39,230 nt of DNA from Pseudomonadota bacterium (lineage in GTDB: Bacteria; Bdellovibrionota; UBA1018; CAIMNF01), in assembly GCA_027491115.1 (NCBI GenBank), contig JAIXWV010000010.1, positions 1 through 39,230 on the forward strand, given 5' to 3'. How positions within the stretch are numbered: the first letter of the stretch is position 1; each line of letters starts with the position of its first letter. The translations under genes were made by a program, and so were the position numbers. Positions 1 to 8,066 of the stretch are shown here, one piece after another. Under the pieces are notes generated by a model that was not told the origin of the DNA, made no database searches, and was given only the letters and a program-made list of their open reading frames with translations.

Positions 1-202
1 GGAGAGGTGAATGCGCGACGGGGTTCACAAAAAGCCCATGAGGGGCTTTTTGCACAGCGCGAGCGGTAGCGAGTGCTGCCCGCAGGGTGAGGGCCAGGAG
101 GGCCCGAATGAAATCCCTCGTTAATGCGTTACCTGTGTCTCGAAATGGACAACAACGGAAAGGGTAGCCAAGTCCTAAGTGACTAACACCTTCGTGAACT
201 TT
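1..202. other. Gene-free left edge of the window
   Basis: The first 202 bases hold no recognisable gene. They contain the terminator hairpin at 29-51. From about 58 to 125 there is a GC-rich stretch with short internal repeats (gcgag units) and a GGGCC-aggag-GGCCC stem near 91-105. This could be an intergenic repeat or the edge of an upstream feature, but no second copy was noticed in this window and I assign no function. Confidence 0.5.
29..51. terminator. Bidirectional intrinsic terminator
   Basis: A perfect 9-bp stem (AAAAAGCCC with GGGCTTTTT) closes a 5-base loop. A run of five T's is present at the 3' side on either strand, so it can terminate in both directions. It lies about 150 bases beyond the RND permease stop codon and most likely ends the minus-strand tetR-pump operon. 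Confidence 0.82.
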
Positions 203-3200
203 TCAACGATTGCTCCAGGCTATTTTAGCTCGCCCAGCCACTGTCAAAAGGCATGGAATCAAGAACAGGGTAAAGAGGGTTGATGTGATGGTTCCTCCAA
301 GAATCGCAATACCCATTCCCGTCCGTTGGGCAGAAGCTTCGTTGAGTCCAATGGCAATCGGCAGGGTTCCTGCCATCAAGGCAAGACTCGTCATCAGAAT
401 GGGGCGCAGTCGTTTCACGCACGCATGGATCAGGTTTCCACCCTCATGCACGGACTCCACAAGAAGGATCGAGTTTTTCGTTGCCACACCGAGGAGGAGG
501 AGCACGCCGATCAGAGAGTAGATGTTGAGGGTTTCGCCCTTGAGCCAGATGGCAAACAGCGCACCGCTAATGGCAAGCGGCAGACTAAAGAGATTGAGCG
601 CTGACAAAAGGAAGCTCTCATACAAACTGGCCAGTACCAAGAAAAGAAGCACAAGTCCGAACAAGGTTGCTGTTCCCATACTCTCGGACATCTCTTCATA
701 GCTCTCGGAATCGCCCTCATAGACATGTTTAATGTCTCCGCGCCCCTGCGCAGCCTCCCTGACATAGCCGTCGACGACCTTCAGAATTTCTCCAAGACCA
801 GCTCCGTCTGCAAGATCCGCAGTGATTCTGACAGAGTAAAGTCGATTCAGTCTCTCGATCCGCGAGGGTCCGACGACCTCGACAAACTGAGCCGCTTTCC
901 TGAGATCCACCGGATTGAAATTGAGATTCGGTACAAGGATCTCCTGATCGCGCTTGTACCAATTCCGTGCCGGATCCAGAGTCTTGAGACGCAAATCGTA
1001 CTCCTTTCCCTCCGAGCGAAAACGTCCGACTTTCAGTCCTTCCAGTCTGCCACGAACCTCAAGTCCGGCTGTGACCGGATTGATGCCCAAGAGGCCGGCC
1101 CCTTTTGAATCCATCTGAATCTGTAGCTGCTTGGATCCCGGCTTCAGCTCAATCACAGGAGAAACCAAATTATCGTATGACTGAATCTTAGCATAAACGG
1201 CTCGGGCCACTTCCTCTGCCTGCCTCAGATTTTTGGCTTGAATCACCAAATTGAATGGCCGCATCCCCGATCCGGAAATGTCATTCTGGGAGACGTAAAC
1301 CTCAGGATTCTCTGGAACCCCTTTCACCGTAAGGTTCAGCATTTCTCGAACTTGTTCGCGAATCTCGCTCGGTGATTTACCAGAGCGATCAGAGGGGCCC
1401 TTGAGTTTCACCAGAATCGAAGCTCGGTTGATTTCTTGTGAGGCGTTGCCGACTTGAATCGTCAGATGATCAACCGAAGGGACCTCACTGACCTTGGCTG
1501 CAATATGTTTTGCAACCTTTGCAGTGGTGGAAAGAGCAACCCCCGGATTGAGAGTCACTTGAACGCTGAACGTGTCGCTTTGGTCAGTCGGTAAGAAGGA
1601 CGACGGGGTCTTCGTCACAACCGAAGCAAGGGAGATCGAGGCAATGAACAGAATCCCGAGACTTTTCCAGGGAGACTGAATCGCCAGACTGAGCGCTCGA
1701 CGATAGAGGTCTTCCAAACGATTTTGCAATTTCTCAAACCTTCTAACCAGCCACTGAATCGGGTTTGTCCTCTTTTGGTGAATCAAGGCCGCGTGCCCGC
1801 CCCAATATGCAGAGAGCATGGGGGCTACAGCCATCGCATCAAAAAGCGAAACCAATACGGCAAAACAAACTGTCAGACCGAACTCACGGAAAAACTGTCC
1901 TGTAACGCCTTTCAGGAATCCAACCGGTCCAAACATTGCCAATATCGCAGCGGTTACCGCGACTACGGCCAAGGCCACTTCATTTGCACCGTTGATCGCT
2001 GCATCCCTCGCTGAACTTCCTGCCTCGCGGTGTTTGAAAATATTTTCACGTACGACGATCGCATCATCTACAAGCAAGCCGACGCTCAAGCTCAAGGCGA
2101 GCAAGGTCATGATGTTCACCGAAAATCCAAAAACCGCCATCAGCAGGAACGCACCGAGAAGGGAATTGGGTATTGCAAACCCTGTGATGACGGTTGAACG
2201 GAAAGAACCCAAAAAAAGATAAACGACAATAATCGTAAGCAAGATCCCCAGTGCGATCGACTCCCAAACATCAAAAATGTTGTCGCGGATCGGCTTACTT
2301 CCATCTTGAATCACTTCGATCGAAAGATCACCGGACTGAGTCAGTTCTTGGCTGACTTTATCGATTTCGGCGCGGGCAAGATCGGCAACCTGGATCGTAT
2401 TGGCGCCGCTTTGTTTGTAAAGATTGACAATGATCCCCTGCACACCATTCCTGAAAACCTGGGATCGTTCTTTCTCGGCTCCCCATTCCACAGTGCCGAG
2501 GTCAGAAACATGAAAAGATCTCTCGCCGCTTCCAAAAGCCACAACCCGGTTGCGGACGTCATCAAGGGAGGTGAACTGGGCGATCGAGCTGAGTGTGGTT
2601 TCGTTCCCGCCGTTTGTAAATGATCCAGCAGGGACATTGGATCCCGAGTCTTTGAGCGATTGAGCGACTTGCAAAAGCGGAAGACGCGCCAACCCTAGCC
2701 GTTTCGAATCAAGGGAAATCCATACCTCGGGCTTTTGTCCTCCAAGAATTTCAACCCTGCCAACCTTAGGAATTCGCGTGAGCGCTACTCGAAGCTCGCG
2801 CTCAGTCCAATCAGTGAGATTTACGCGATCCATCGACTTGCTCTTTACGAAGATGGACAGTACGGGCTGGTTTGACGGGTTGAAGCGTTCGAGGGTGGGC
2901 AATTCAGCATCACGTGGAAACTTCGCACTCGCCTGTGCTGCACGCTCTCGGAGTCGCTGTTCGGCCCCATCGAGCGCGACATCCAAGTGAAATTCGACCC
3001 AGATCACTGAAACAGATTCCTGACTTGTCGATGAGACTTTCTTTACACCTTCAAGACTTGCAATTTCATCCTCAAGCGGTTGGGTGATCGCGCTTTCAAT
3101 CTCGCTCGGACCCGCTCCAGGATACACAGTGGTCACGGCAATCCAAGGCATAGGGGTATCCGGAAACAAGCTTACCGGAAGAGAGGTGAGGCTTCTCCAC

Positions 3201-3274
3201 CCGGCGAACAAGATCAGGAGTACAATACTTGAGATAAAGATCGGACGATTAACCGAAAGCTTTGCAATGCTCAT
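203..3274 (-). CDS. RND-family (HAE1-type) efflux permease
   Basis: A 1023-residue inner-membrane proton/drug antiporter of the AcrB/MexB superfamily, close to the usual 1020-1050 residues. Seen: an N-terminal first span followed by LFPDTPMPWI, a large periplasmic porter region, and the TM4 motif LLVDDAIVV with the proton-relay aspartates D403 and D404. The matching TM10 lysine is in GVATKNSILLVE (K933). The second half repeats the layout of the first, as in the whole family. The start ATG overlaps the stop of the outer-membrane factor gene by four bases (ATGA), and GAGGAAG lies 7 bases upstream, so the two genes are translationally coupled. It should form the inner-membrane part of an export pump. 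The operon encodes no periplasmic adaptor, so the adaptor must come from elsewhere. The substrate cannot be read from the sequence. Confidence 0.95.
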   Translation of the reverse strand: MSIAKLSVNRPIFISSIVLLILFAGWRSLTSLPVSLFPDTPMPWIAVTTVYPGAGPSEIESAITQPLEDEIASLEGVKKVSSTSQESVSVIWVEFHLDVALDGAEQRLRERAAQASAKFPRDAELPTLERFNPSNQPVLSIFVKSKSMDRVNLTDWTERELRVALTRIPKVGRVEILGGQKPEVWISLDSKRLGLARLPLLQVAQSLKDSGSNVPAGSFTNGGNETTLSSIAQFTSLDDVRNRVVAFGSGERSFHVSDLGTVEWGAEKERSQVFRNGVQGIIVNLYKQSGANTIQVADLARAEIDKVSQELTQSGDLSIEVIQDGSKPIRDNIFDVWESIALGILLTIIVVYLFLGSFRSTVITGFAIPNSLLGAFLLMAVFGFSVNIMTLLALSLSVGLLVDDAIVVRENIFKHREAGSSARDAAINGANEVALAVVAVTAAILAMFGPVGFLKGVTGQFFREFGLTVCFAVLVSLFDAMAVAPMLSAYWGGHAALIHQKRTNPIQWLVRRFEKLQNRLEDLYRRALSLAIQSPWKSLGILFIASISLASVVTKTPSSFLPTDQSDTFSVQVTLNPGVALSTTAKVAKHIAAKVSEVPSVDHLTIQVGNASQEINRASILVKLKGPSDRSGKSPSEIREQVREMLNLTVKGVPENPEVYVSQNDISGSGMRPFNLVIQAKNLRQAEEVARAVYAKIQSYDNLVSPVIELKPGSKQLQIQMDSKGAGLLGINPVTAGLEVRGRLEGLKVGRFRSEGKEYDLRLKTLDPARNWYKRDQEILVPNLNFNPVDLRKAAQFVEVVGPSRIERLNRLYSVRITADLADGAGLGEILKVVDGYVREAAQGRGDIKHVYEGDSESYEEMSESMGTATLFGLVLLFLVLASLYESFLLSALNLFSLPLAISGALFAIWLKGETLNIYSLIGVLLLLGVATKNSILLVESVHEGGNLIHACVKRLRPILMTSLALMAGTLPIAIGLNEASAQRTGMGIAILGGTITSTLFTLFLIPCLLTVAGRAKIAWSNR

Positions 3275-4716
3275 TGGGTAACTTCCTCATAAAGTCGTAA
3301 TTCAACCGAGCTTTCCAGGCGGAGCATCAAAGCATCAAGCCATGCCAATTTGGCGGTGAAGTGATCCTGTTCAGCCCGTAGGATGTCAAATGTTGTGGCA
3401 CGCCCCTGTTTCTGCCTCTGTCGTTCGAGCAGCAATCTCTGTTCCTGGCTACTTAATACCTGTTCGGCGAGCCCAATCGAACGTGATTGGAGGTCAACCG
3501 AACCTTGGATGCGATGATAGTTTGCCATCGACTCGATTCGAATTTGTTCAGCGCTGAGTCGCTTTGCTTCGGCGGCTTGTTCAAGCCCTAGCTGTGCTGT
3601 CGAACTCGTCGGAACCGCAATGGGAATTGAAAGGTTGAGTGCGACCGAGAATTGACCGCATCGGTCTATGCTGACACAACGTTGGCTGTCGTTGTCCTGA
3701 GAGCCTCGATTGAACGCCAGATAGCGACTGACGATCTTCAGGTCTGGTCGGTACTCCTCGCGCTTCAGTGCCAGTTCATGTCCTTCGGCCTCTGCGGATC
3801 GAGCGACGACTTCAGAGTCGATTCTTTGTATGTGACTGGGGTCTTTAGGTCCGAGATGGGGAGATATTTGGTGAAGTGGGCTGAGCAAGGGCATCGACTC
3901 GAGGGAGGACTCCTGTCTGAGGGCTTGAAACTGGGCAACGAACTCCGAGAGGCGTATTTGTTGTTGGACAAGCTCAAGTTTTCGCTGGCCAAGTGCCGCT
4001 TCGGCCTGAGCAGCCTCTGCGGGGTCAAGGAGTCTAAGGTCGACCCTTTTTTTTGCCCACGCCAAAAGACTGATTCCACGCGACACCAGGTCTGCGCGCA
4101 TGCGATTTTCCTCTTGAAGCCTTGCTACTGCAAAATAGGTTTTCTCAGCCTTGATCAGAAGCATCTGGCGCTCAAGTCTTGCCTGGGCACCTTTCGCAGC
4201 GGCATCGGCATGAATCAGTAATTTTTGATGTTTGATGTCGCGACCAAAAGAGTTCTTGAGTAGGGAAAAGCTCAATTCAGCTCCAGTGCCCGACAAGGCA
4301 AGGGAGTTTTGATTGGAAGGTATCAGCGCTGCACCCAGTGCCGACTGTTGATCGTTAAAATAGAAAACTCCTGCATTCAGACCAATGTCCGTTTGCGTGT
4401 CGATCCCGAGTTGAAATCTTCGTCCGATTCGTTCCTTACCTGTGAAGTCGGGAAAGAGCACAGGGCTTCGATCGTTCAGATAGGAAGCCTCGCCCTTCAA
4501 GCGTGGGAGGGTGAGTAAGGATGCCTGGGACGGCAATTTCGATGCCGCATTCTCCATGACCTCTGCCGATTTAGAACCCGGATTGCGTTCCGAAACCTGG
4601 ACCAGATAGTCAGCAAGGGTGAGCTCGTGCGCCGCTGCAAGGCAGTTTGAGAGACCCACCAAAAGTGCGATTCCGATGTGCACCGGGTTAATGCGTCGTT
4701 TTTTGTCCATCACCAT
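3271..4716 (-). CDS. TolC-like outer-membrane efflux channel protein
   Basis: A 481-residue protein with a signal peptide (basic start, hydrophobic core, cleavage after about AAA-HE) and long Ala/Glu/Gln/Arg-rich helical stretches. It carries the doubled architecture of the outer-membrane efflux family, which forms a trimeric barrel plus periplasmic tunnel. It sits between the TetR gene (23-base gap) and the RND permease (4-base overlap), which supports the pump role. The start is ambiguous: ATG at 4716, GTG at 4713 or ATG at 4710. GGAG at 4721-4724 is 4, 7 or 10 bases from these, so the inner two are better spaced. Family membership is clear from composition and context; the substrate is unknown. 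Confidence 0.88.
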   Translation of the reverse strand: MVMDKKRRINPVHIGIALLVGLSNCLAAAHELTLADYLVQVSERNPGSKSAEVMENAASKLPSQASLLTLPRLKGEASYLNDRSPVLFPDFTGKERIGRRFQLGIDTQTDIGLNAGVFYFNDQQSALGAALIPSNQNSLALSGTGAELSFSLLKNSFGRDIKHQKLLIHADAAAKGAQARLERQMLLIKAEKTYFAVARLQEENRMRADLVSRGISLLAWAKKRVDLRLLDPAEAAQAEAALGQRKLELVQQQIRLSEFVAQFQALRQESSLESMPLLSPLHQISPHLGPKDPSHIQRIDSEVVARSAEAEGHELALKREEYRPDLKIVSRYLAFNRGSQDNDSQRCVSIDRCGQFSVALNLSIPIAVPTSSTAQLGLEQAAEAKRLSAEQIRIESMANYHRIQGSVDLQSRSIGLAEQVLSSQEQRLLLERQRQKQGRATTFDILRAEQDHFTAKLAWLDALMLRLESSVELRLYEEVTQ

Positions 4717-4739
4717 AGATCTCCACCAGCGGTTTTCAG

Positions 4740-5396
4740 TCAGACGCCCTCCGAGAGTGCGCTGATTTCCTTCATCACTTGCGCATGTTCGGCGTCGGTC
4801 ATTCCGTAGATGCCGAGGGCTTCGCCAAGCCAGAGTCCATCCAGGGCAAGGTTGAGAACGAGATCCAATCCTTTTGGCATGCCTGAGTTCGGCTGACCGG
4901 TCCCCAGGCCACGCAAGTACGCCATGTTCAAGTCGCGGTAGCGGGCTACTGTTTTTGGCGCCTGAGAAAGACAGAGCATCAAGGCCCTCGCAAAGGCGAT
5001 CGATTTTTCAAATTCAGGCGAATTGCGGCTGATCGCTATCGCAATCCAGGCACGAGTCAATGACCCCTGCGGATTGCGATCTTGGGAAGATCGCAGCAAG
5101 AGTGCATCCACGAGCTTCGGATAATGGTTCTCAAGAATGGCCAACATCAGGTCATCTTTCGACTTAAAATGATGAAAAAATCCACCCTTGCTGATCCCGG
5201 CTTTGGCGATGACATGATCAACCGATAGGGCCCCCGGACCCTCCTCAATCAAGATTTCATTCACCACCCGGATGATGCGCTCTTTCATTCCTTGAGAAGG
5301 AGCCTCGTGATGCGCGGCGGTAGGTTTTTTGGATTTGGGTTGAAGCGGTTTTCGGGCCTTGGAAGCGGTTGCCGTGGCTTTTCGATGTTTGGTCAT
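4740..5396 (-). CDS. TetR-family repressor of the efflux operon
   Basis: A 218-residue regulator. Residues about 38-85 form a TetR DNA-binding domain: a helix, then ALSVDHVIAKAGISKGGFFHHF, the classical helix-turn-helix with its GxFxHHF signature. The rest is the helical ligand-binding and dimer region. A 35-residue Lys/Ala/Pro-rich basic N-terminal extension is unusual. The frame stays open upstream to 5498. The start is nevertheless placed at ATG 5396, because a -35/-10 pair with an embedded palindrome lies directly upstream and its predicted transcript begins at about this ATG. ATG 5288 is a possible shorter start, with AAGGA directly adjacent. It is first in the operon with the outer-membrane factor and RND permease, so it most likely represses the whole operon and itself. 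Confidence 0.9.
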   Translation of the reverse strand: MTKHRKATATASKARKPLQPKSKKPTAAHHEAPSQGMKERIIRVVNEILIEEGPGALSVDHVIAKAGISKGGFFHHFKSKDDLMLAILENHYPKLVDALLLRSSQDRNPQGSLTRAWIAIAISRNSPEFEKSIAFARALMLCLSQAPKTVARYRDLNMAYLRGLGTGQPNSGMPKGLDLVLNLALDGLWLGEALGIYGMTDAEHAQVMKEISALSEGV

Positions 5397-5402
5397 CCAT
5401 CC

Positions 5403-5432
5403 AGTATACAGACTGACTAGTCGGTCTGTAAA
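5403..5432 (-). promoter_or_regulatory. tetR operon promoter with embedded TetR operator
   Basis: On the minus strand TTTACA (5427-5432) and TATACT (5403-5408) are 18 bases apart. The spacer and flanks form a 24-bp palindrome (5407-5430) centred on GACTAGTC, with one mismatched pair. This layout suits a TetR dimer that blocks RNA polymerase directly. The -10 hexamer ends 6 bases before the ATG at 5396, so the transcript would be leaderless or nearly so. Confidence 0.75.
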
Positions 5433-5511
5433 GGGCCTTGAATCGTGCCATTCGGAAGGGAAGGGTGTCCGACTGGCCACCGCGCAAGCCAAACCCATGC
5501 TAGGATGTCGT

Positions 5512-5634
5512 ATGAGCCAAATTTGTTTCTTCTGTAAGCGCGCCCCTTCCGACCATCAGTGTGAAACCTGCAAGAGATGGGTCTGTCTGCAGTGTTCAGG
5601 TCCCCACAACCACAATTGCTATCCACGCGATTGA
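5512..5634 (+). CDS. 40-residue AN1-like zinc-finger microprotein
   Basis: A complete small gene: AGGA at 5502-5505, six bases, ATG, 40 codons, TGA. The ligand pattern is C5-x2-C8-x8-C17-x2-C20-x4-C25-x2-C28-x5-H34-x-C36, with an extra H32. That is nearly the AN1-type zinc-finger pattern (C-x2-C-x9-12-C-x1-2-C-x4-C-x2-H-x5-H-x-C), with a cysteine replacing the first histidine and a linker one residue shorter. It should therefore bind two zinc ions in a compact fold. AN1 fingers in eukaryotes and some bacteria bind proteins or occur in fusions. Here the finger makes up the whole protein. It is divergent from tetR (115 bases apart) and ends 3 bases from the convergent SRPBCC gene. The partner and function are unknown. 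Confidence 0.78.
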   Translation: MSQICFFCKRAPSDHQCETCKRWVCLQCSGPHNHNCYPRD

Positions 5635-5637
5635 ATT

Positions 5638-6081
5638 TCAATGGCCTCCGAACACCCTTCGATAAACAGATGCTCTCCCTGCAAACGAGAGCCAGAGGGG
5701 TCCAAAGAGGACGAGGTCCAGAATCCGGTTTCCGCTGGAGTAAGTGATGTCGTCGGTGATTTCTGAACCTCCGGAAGGCTTGGATCTGACACCGTGATGG
5801 TGTCGCCACTTCTTCAGGGGGAAGGGGAGTGGTCCTCCTTCATCAACAAAGCTCCAAGAGTCTTGGGCGAACTGGTGAAAAGTGATTCGACTGACCCAAG
5901 TCTGAAGGAGTCCCGGAAGCCCCACGCGAAGGTGGATTTCATGCCCGACTTCGCAGCCATCGAAGCGGTCAAGGGCCAGTTGAATCAGGGGTGGTTTGAG
6001 CTGAAGAAACAGGTTGCGGTCGAACCCCTGTTTCACCTGTTCGAGGGACGATGAGACTTCGGTTTTGAATTTCAGATTCAT
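5638..6081 (-). CDS. SRPBCC-family ligand-binding-like protein
   Basis: A 147-residue cytoplasmic protein resembling the SRPBCC (Bet v 1/START-like) proteins grouped as COG4276. Seen: an alternating beta pattern, SWSFVDEGGPLPFPLKKWRHHH near residues 76-96, and a C-terminal amphipathic helix, all typical of the helix-grip fold. These proteins hold hydrophobic ligands and the exact ligand here is unknown. The ATG at 6081 has no Shine-Dalgarno sequence but is preceded by a promoter-like pair, so the message is probably nearly leaderless. The gene lies behind the chemoreceptor gene, separated from it by a stem-loop, and is convergent with the zinc-finger gene. Confidence 0.7.
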   Translation of the reverse strand: MNLKFKTEVSSSLEQVKQGFDRNLFLQLKPPLIQLALDRFDGCEVGHEIHLRVGLPGLLQTWVSRITFHQFAQDSWSFVDEGGPLPFPLKKWRHHHGVRSKPSGGSEITDDITYSSGNRILDLVLFGPLWLSFAGRASVYRRVFGGH

Positions 6082-6092
6082 GGGATGGGGTG

Positions 6093-6121
6093 ACGATAGC
6101 CAATGACAATGGCGAACTCAA
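6093..6121 (-). promoter_or_regulatory. Candidate promoter for the SRPBCC gene
   Basis: On the minus strand TTGAGT (6116-6121) and TATCGT (6093-6098) have an ideal 17-base spacing. The -10 ends 11 bases before the ATG, leaving only about 4 bases of untranslated leader and no room for a Shine-Dalgarno site. Confidence 0.45.
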
Positions 6122-6136
6122 TCCTATTGATTATCC

Positions 6137-6159
6137 TGATCGCCCGGCCAGGGCGATCA
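6137..6159. terminator. Perfect 9-bp stem-loop after the chemoreceptor gene
   Basis: TGATCGCCC pairs perfectly with GGGCGATCA around a 5-base loop, just beyond the chemoreceptor stop codon. No T-run follows on either strand, so it may be a weak or factor-assisted terminator, or an RNA-stabilising 3' end, rather than a classical intrinsic terminator. Confidence 0.5.
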
Positions 6160-6164
6160 TGGTT

Positions 6165-7793
6165 CTAACCATTTCGGCCAACGCTCTGGAGAGTTCCTTG
6201 ATTCAGCTCATGGGAAAGGGCATTTGACCCACGGATGGTCGTGTAAAGACGATCCACGAGGGCTTTCATCTGTACCGCTTGTGCGCTCAACTGCTCGGCG
6301 GCAGAGGCGGAATGGGTCGACACGCTGGCGTTCTGCTGGGTCACTTGATCCATCTGGTGCATGGCCTTGGAGACTTCAGAAACACCGGTGGATTGTTCGT
6401 GGCTTGCCGATGCGATCTCGTTCACCATGATTTCCACCTTTTCTGCGTTTTCAAGAATCTGGATCAAGGATTCCCCGCAGCGCCTACCGACCTCGATTCC
6501 GTGATCGACCCGGGCTTTGCTCTCCCTGGCTTGGTTCTCGACTCGCGCGCGGGTCGACTTGACGATGCTTTCCACCATGGTCACGCTGGTTGAGAGAAGG
6601 TCCGATATTTCCTTCGCGGATTTACCGCTCATTGCGGCAAGATTCCCGACCTCCTCCGCCACCACGGCAAAGCCCTTCCCGGTCTCGCCCGCTCTTGCTG
6701 CTTCAACCGAGGCATTGAAAGAAAGGAGCTTGGTCTGGAAAACGATGTCGTTGATCACGTTGGTCTTCGACTCGATCTCACTGATCACGCTGACAATCTT
6801 GGTGAGCTCCTCGTTGCCACTCTCCACCGAATTCATCAACTCGAGGGTGCTGGTCTGAATCTGTTGCACCTCCCCGACAAGAACCTCGACCAACTTTTTG
6901 CCTTGTTGGGCCACCTGTAGGCTGGATGCTGCCGATTGCTTGGCTTGGCTCGCGTTCTGAGAGTTCCTGGTGATCATCGAACTGATCTCTTCAATGGCAC
7001 TCACCGTCTCCTGAAGCGCTGCCGCCTGTTCCGTTGCCGCAGTAGAAATATCACTCCCATTTGAAGAAACCTGTCGGGCGGCCACCGTGACGTTTGCCGA
7101 GCTTTTCGACAAATCAAGTGCCAGTGACTGCAGTTCTCGCGTGATGGACAGTGCAACCAGCGTCCCGAGCCCGATCGCCAGGATGAAGCCCAGAGCCGAG
7201 CCGAAGAATATGGCGTAAGTGGTTTGTTGATTTGCGGCATGCGCGGCTGCCACCAGAGCGCTGGCCTCGGTCGACTGCTGTTCCACGAGTTCGGCGATTG
7301 CCTTTTCCACCTTTGCCGCCTTTACCGGGCAAACTTCACGGATCAACCGTGCCGCTTCATCAAGCTTGCGTGGGTCGTGTGCCGAAGTCAGGGCGATCAG
7401 ATCACCACCGAAGTCCAGGAACTCCTTGGACTCGGAATCGAAACGCATAAAGAGTGCCCTCTCTTCGTCATTCTCGATTTTGGCTTCATACTCTTTCTTG
7501 GCCTCCAGAAAAACTCCCACGGCCTTCTTTGTGCTGGCGAGGTATTCGTCAATGGCTTCCCACGACATCCCTCGGATGGGAACCGTTCGAATCTGGATGC
7601 GGATGTCGCGGAACTTGAAGACGAGCTCGCCGAGTTGTTTGGTTTTAGGCAACTTGACACTCGAAATCTGTTTCTGGAGATCGTCAACTTTCTTTGATTG
7701 ATAGTAGGTAAATGCTCCGAGCAAGGGAACCATGGCACCGATGGAGATGCCCATGAGGATCAGTTTTTTTGCGAGACTCGGTTTTTTGCTCAT
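6165..7793 (-). CDS. Methyl-accepting chemotaxis protein
   Basis: A 542-residue transmembrane chemoreceptor. TM1 is at about 10-30, followed by a roughly 160-residue periplasmic helical sensor and TM2 at about 192-214. The long cytoplasmic coiled-coil hairpin has its conserved tip around 346-386, including [27 protein letters not shown] and NLA, where CheA and CheW bind. No standard HAMP region is obvious: the usual Arg-Pro after TM2 is replaced by ITREL. There is no C-terminal NWETF-like CheR tether. The ligand is unknown. It would bias flagellar or gliding motility through CheA. It is monocistronic, with a stem-loop at its 3' end and a possible FliA-type -10 upstream. Confidence 0.96.
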   Translation of the reverse strand: MSKKPSLAKKLILMGISIGAMVPLLGAFTYYQSKKVDDLQKQISSVKLPKTKQLGELVFKFRDIRIQIRTVPIRGMSWEAIDEYLASTKKAVGVFLEAKKEYEAKIENDEERALFMRFDSESKEFLDFGGDLIALTSAHDPRKLDEAARLIREVCPVKAAKVEKAIAELVEQQSTEASALVAAAHAANQQTTYAIFFGSALGFILAIGLGTLVALSITRELQSLALDLSKSSANVTVAARQVSSNGSDISTAATEQAAALQETVSAIEEISSMITRNSQNASQAKQSAASSLQVAQQGKKLVEVLVGEVQQIQTSTLELMNSVESGNEELTKIVSVISEIESKTNVINDIVFQTKLLSFNASVEAARAGETGKGFAVVAEEVGNLAAMSGKSAKEISDLLSTSVTMVESIVKSTRARVENQARESKARVDHGIEVGRRCGESLIQILENAEKVEIMVNEIASASHEQSTGVSEVSKAMHQMDQVTQQNASVSTHSASAAEQLSAQAVQMKALVDRLYTTIRGSNALSHELNQGTLQSVGRNG

Positions 7794-7847
7794 CTTGGTG
7801 TTCCTTAGTCGTGGTTCGGTGGGGGGGGCGCAACTCGATCTGAAAAA

Positions 7848-7875
7848 CTATCGGCATGGTACGCGGTAAAATAAA
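7848..7875 (-). promoter_or_regulatory. Possible sigma-28 (FliA) promoter for the chemoreceptor
   Basis: On the minus strand GCCGATAG (7848-7855) matches the FliA -10 consensus GCCGATAA at 7 of 8 positions, about 55 bases before the chemoreceptor ATG. The -35 is poor: TTTA at 7872-7875 after 16 bases instead of TAAA after 15. Sigma-28 control would fit a chemoreceptor. Confidence 0.32.
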
Positions 7876-7900
7876 CTAAACATTGTTAGAGGCGACGATA

Positions 7901-7985
7901 GCCTTTCTGTCATAAGGCGGAACCCTGGTCCGAGGCCGGTGCCTCATGGTTGGGGTGCATCACGGCGCCCCGCATTATTTTTTAA
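7901..7985 (+). ncRNA. Candidate structured RNA: three stem-loops plus T-rich tail
   Basis: Three consecutive perfect or near-perfect hairpins lie in the 273-base gap: GCCTT/AAGGC (7901-7918), GAGGC/GCCTC (7932-7945) and GGGGTGC/GCGCCCC (7952-7971, one G-T pair). ATTATTTTTT follows the third. The last hairpin plus T-tract looks like a plus-strand intrinsic terminator, yet no protein gene precedes it on that strand. A TAAAAT at 7867-7872 could be a -10, but no good -35 is seen. It may be a small RNA of roughly 100 nt. I recognise no known riboswitch family. Confidence 0.35.
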
Positions 7986-8004
7986 ACAACCGCTGTTTAT
8001 TTTA

Positions 8005-8033
8005 TTGACTCCGCCGTCGCTGGGAGGTAAAAC
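8005..8033 (+). promoter_or_regulatory. Promoter for the 8067 gene
   Basis: TTGACT (8005-8010), 17 bases, TAAAAC (8028-8033). The predicted transcript starts near 8040 and leaves room for GGAG at 8055-8058, eight bases before the ATG at 8067. Confidence 0.55.
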
Positions 8034-8066
8034 ACGCCCTTTCCAACCCCATTCGGAGATCGAATC

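Noticed and set aside
5397-5498. N-terminal extension of the TetR protein by 34 residues to 5498
   Set aside because: The extension would run through the -35/-10 promoter and operator; the ATG at 5396 fits the promoter position.
7901-7985. c-di-GMP (GEMM) or other known riboswitch in the gap before the 8067 gene
   Set aside because: The conserved GEMM blocks and fluoride-type pseudoknot signature are not present; the element stays unassigned.
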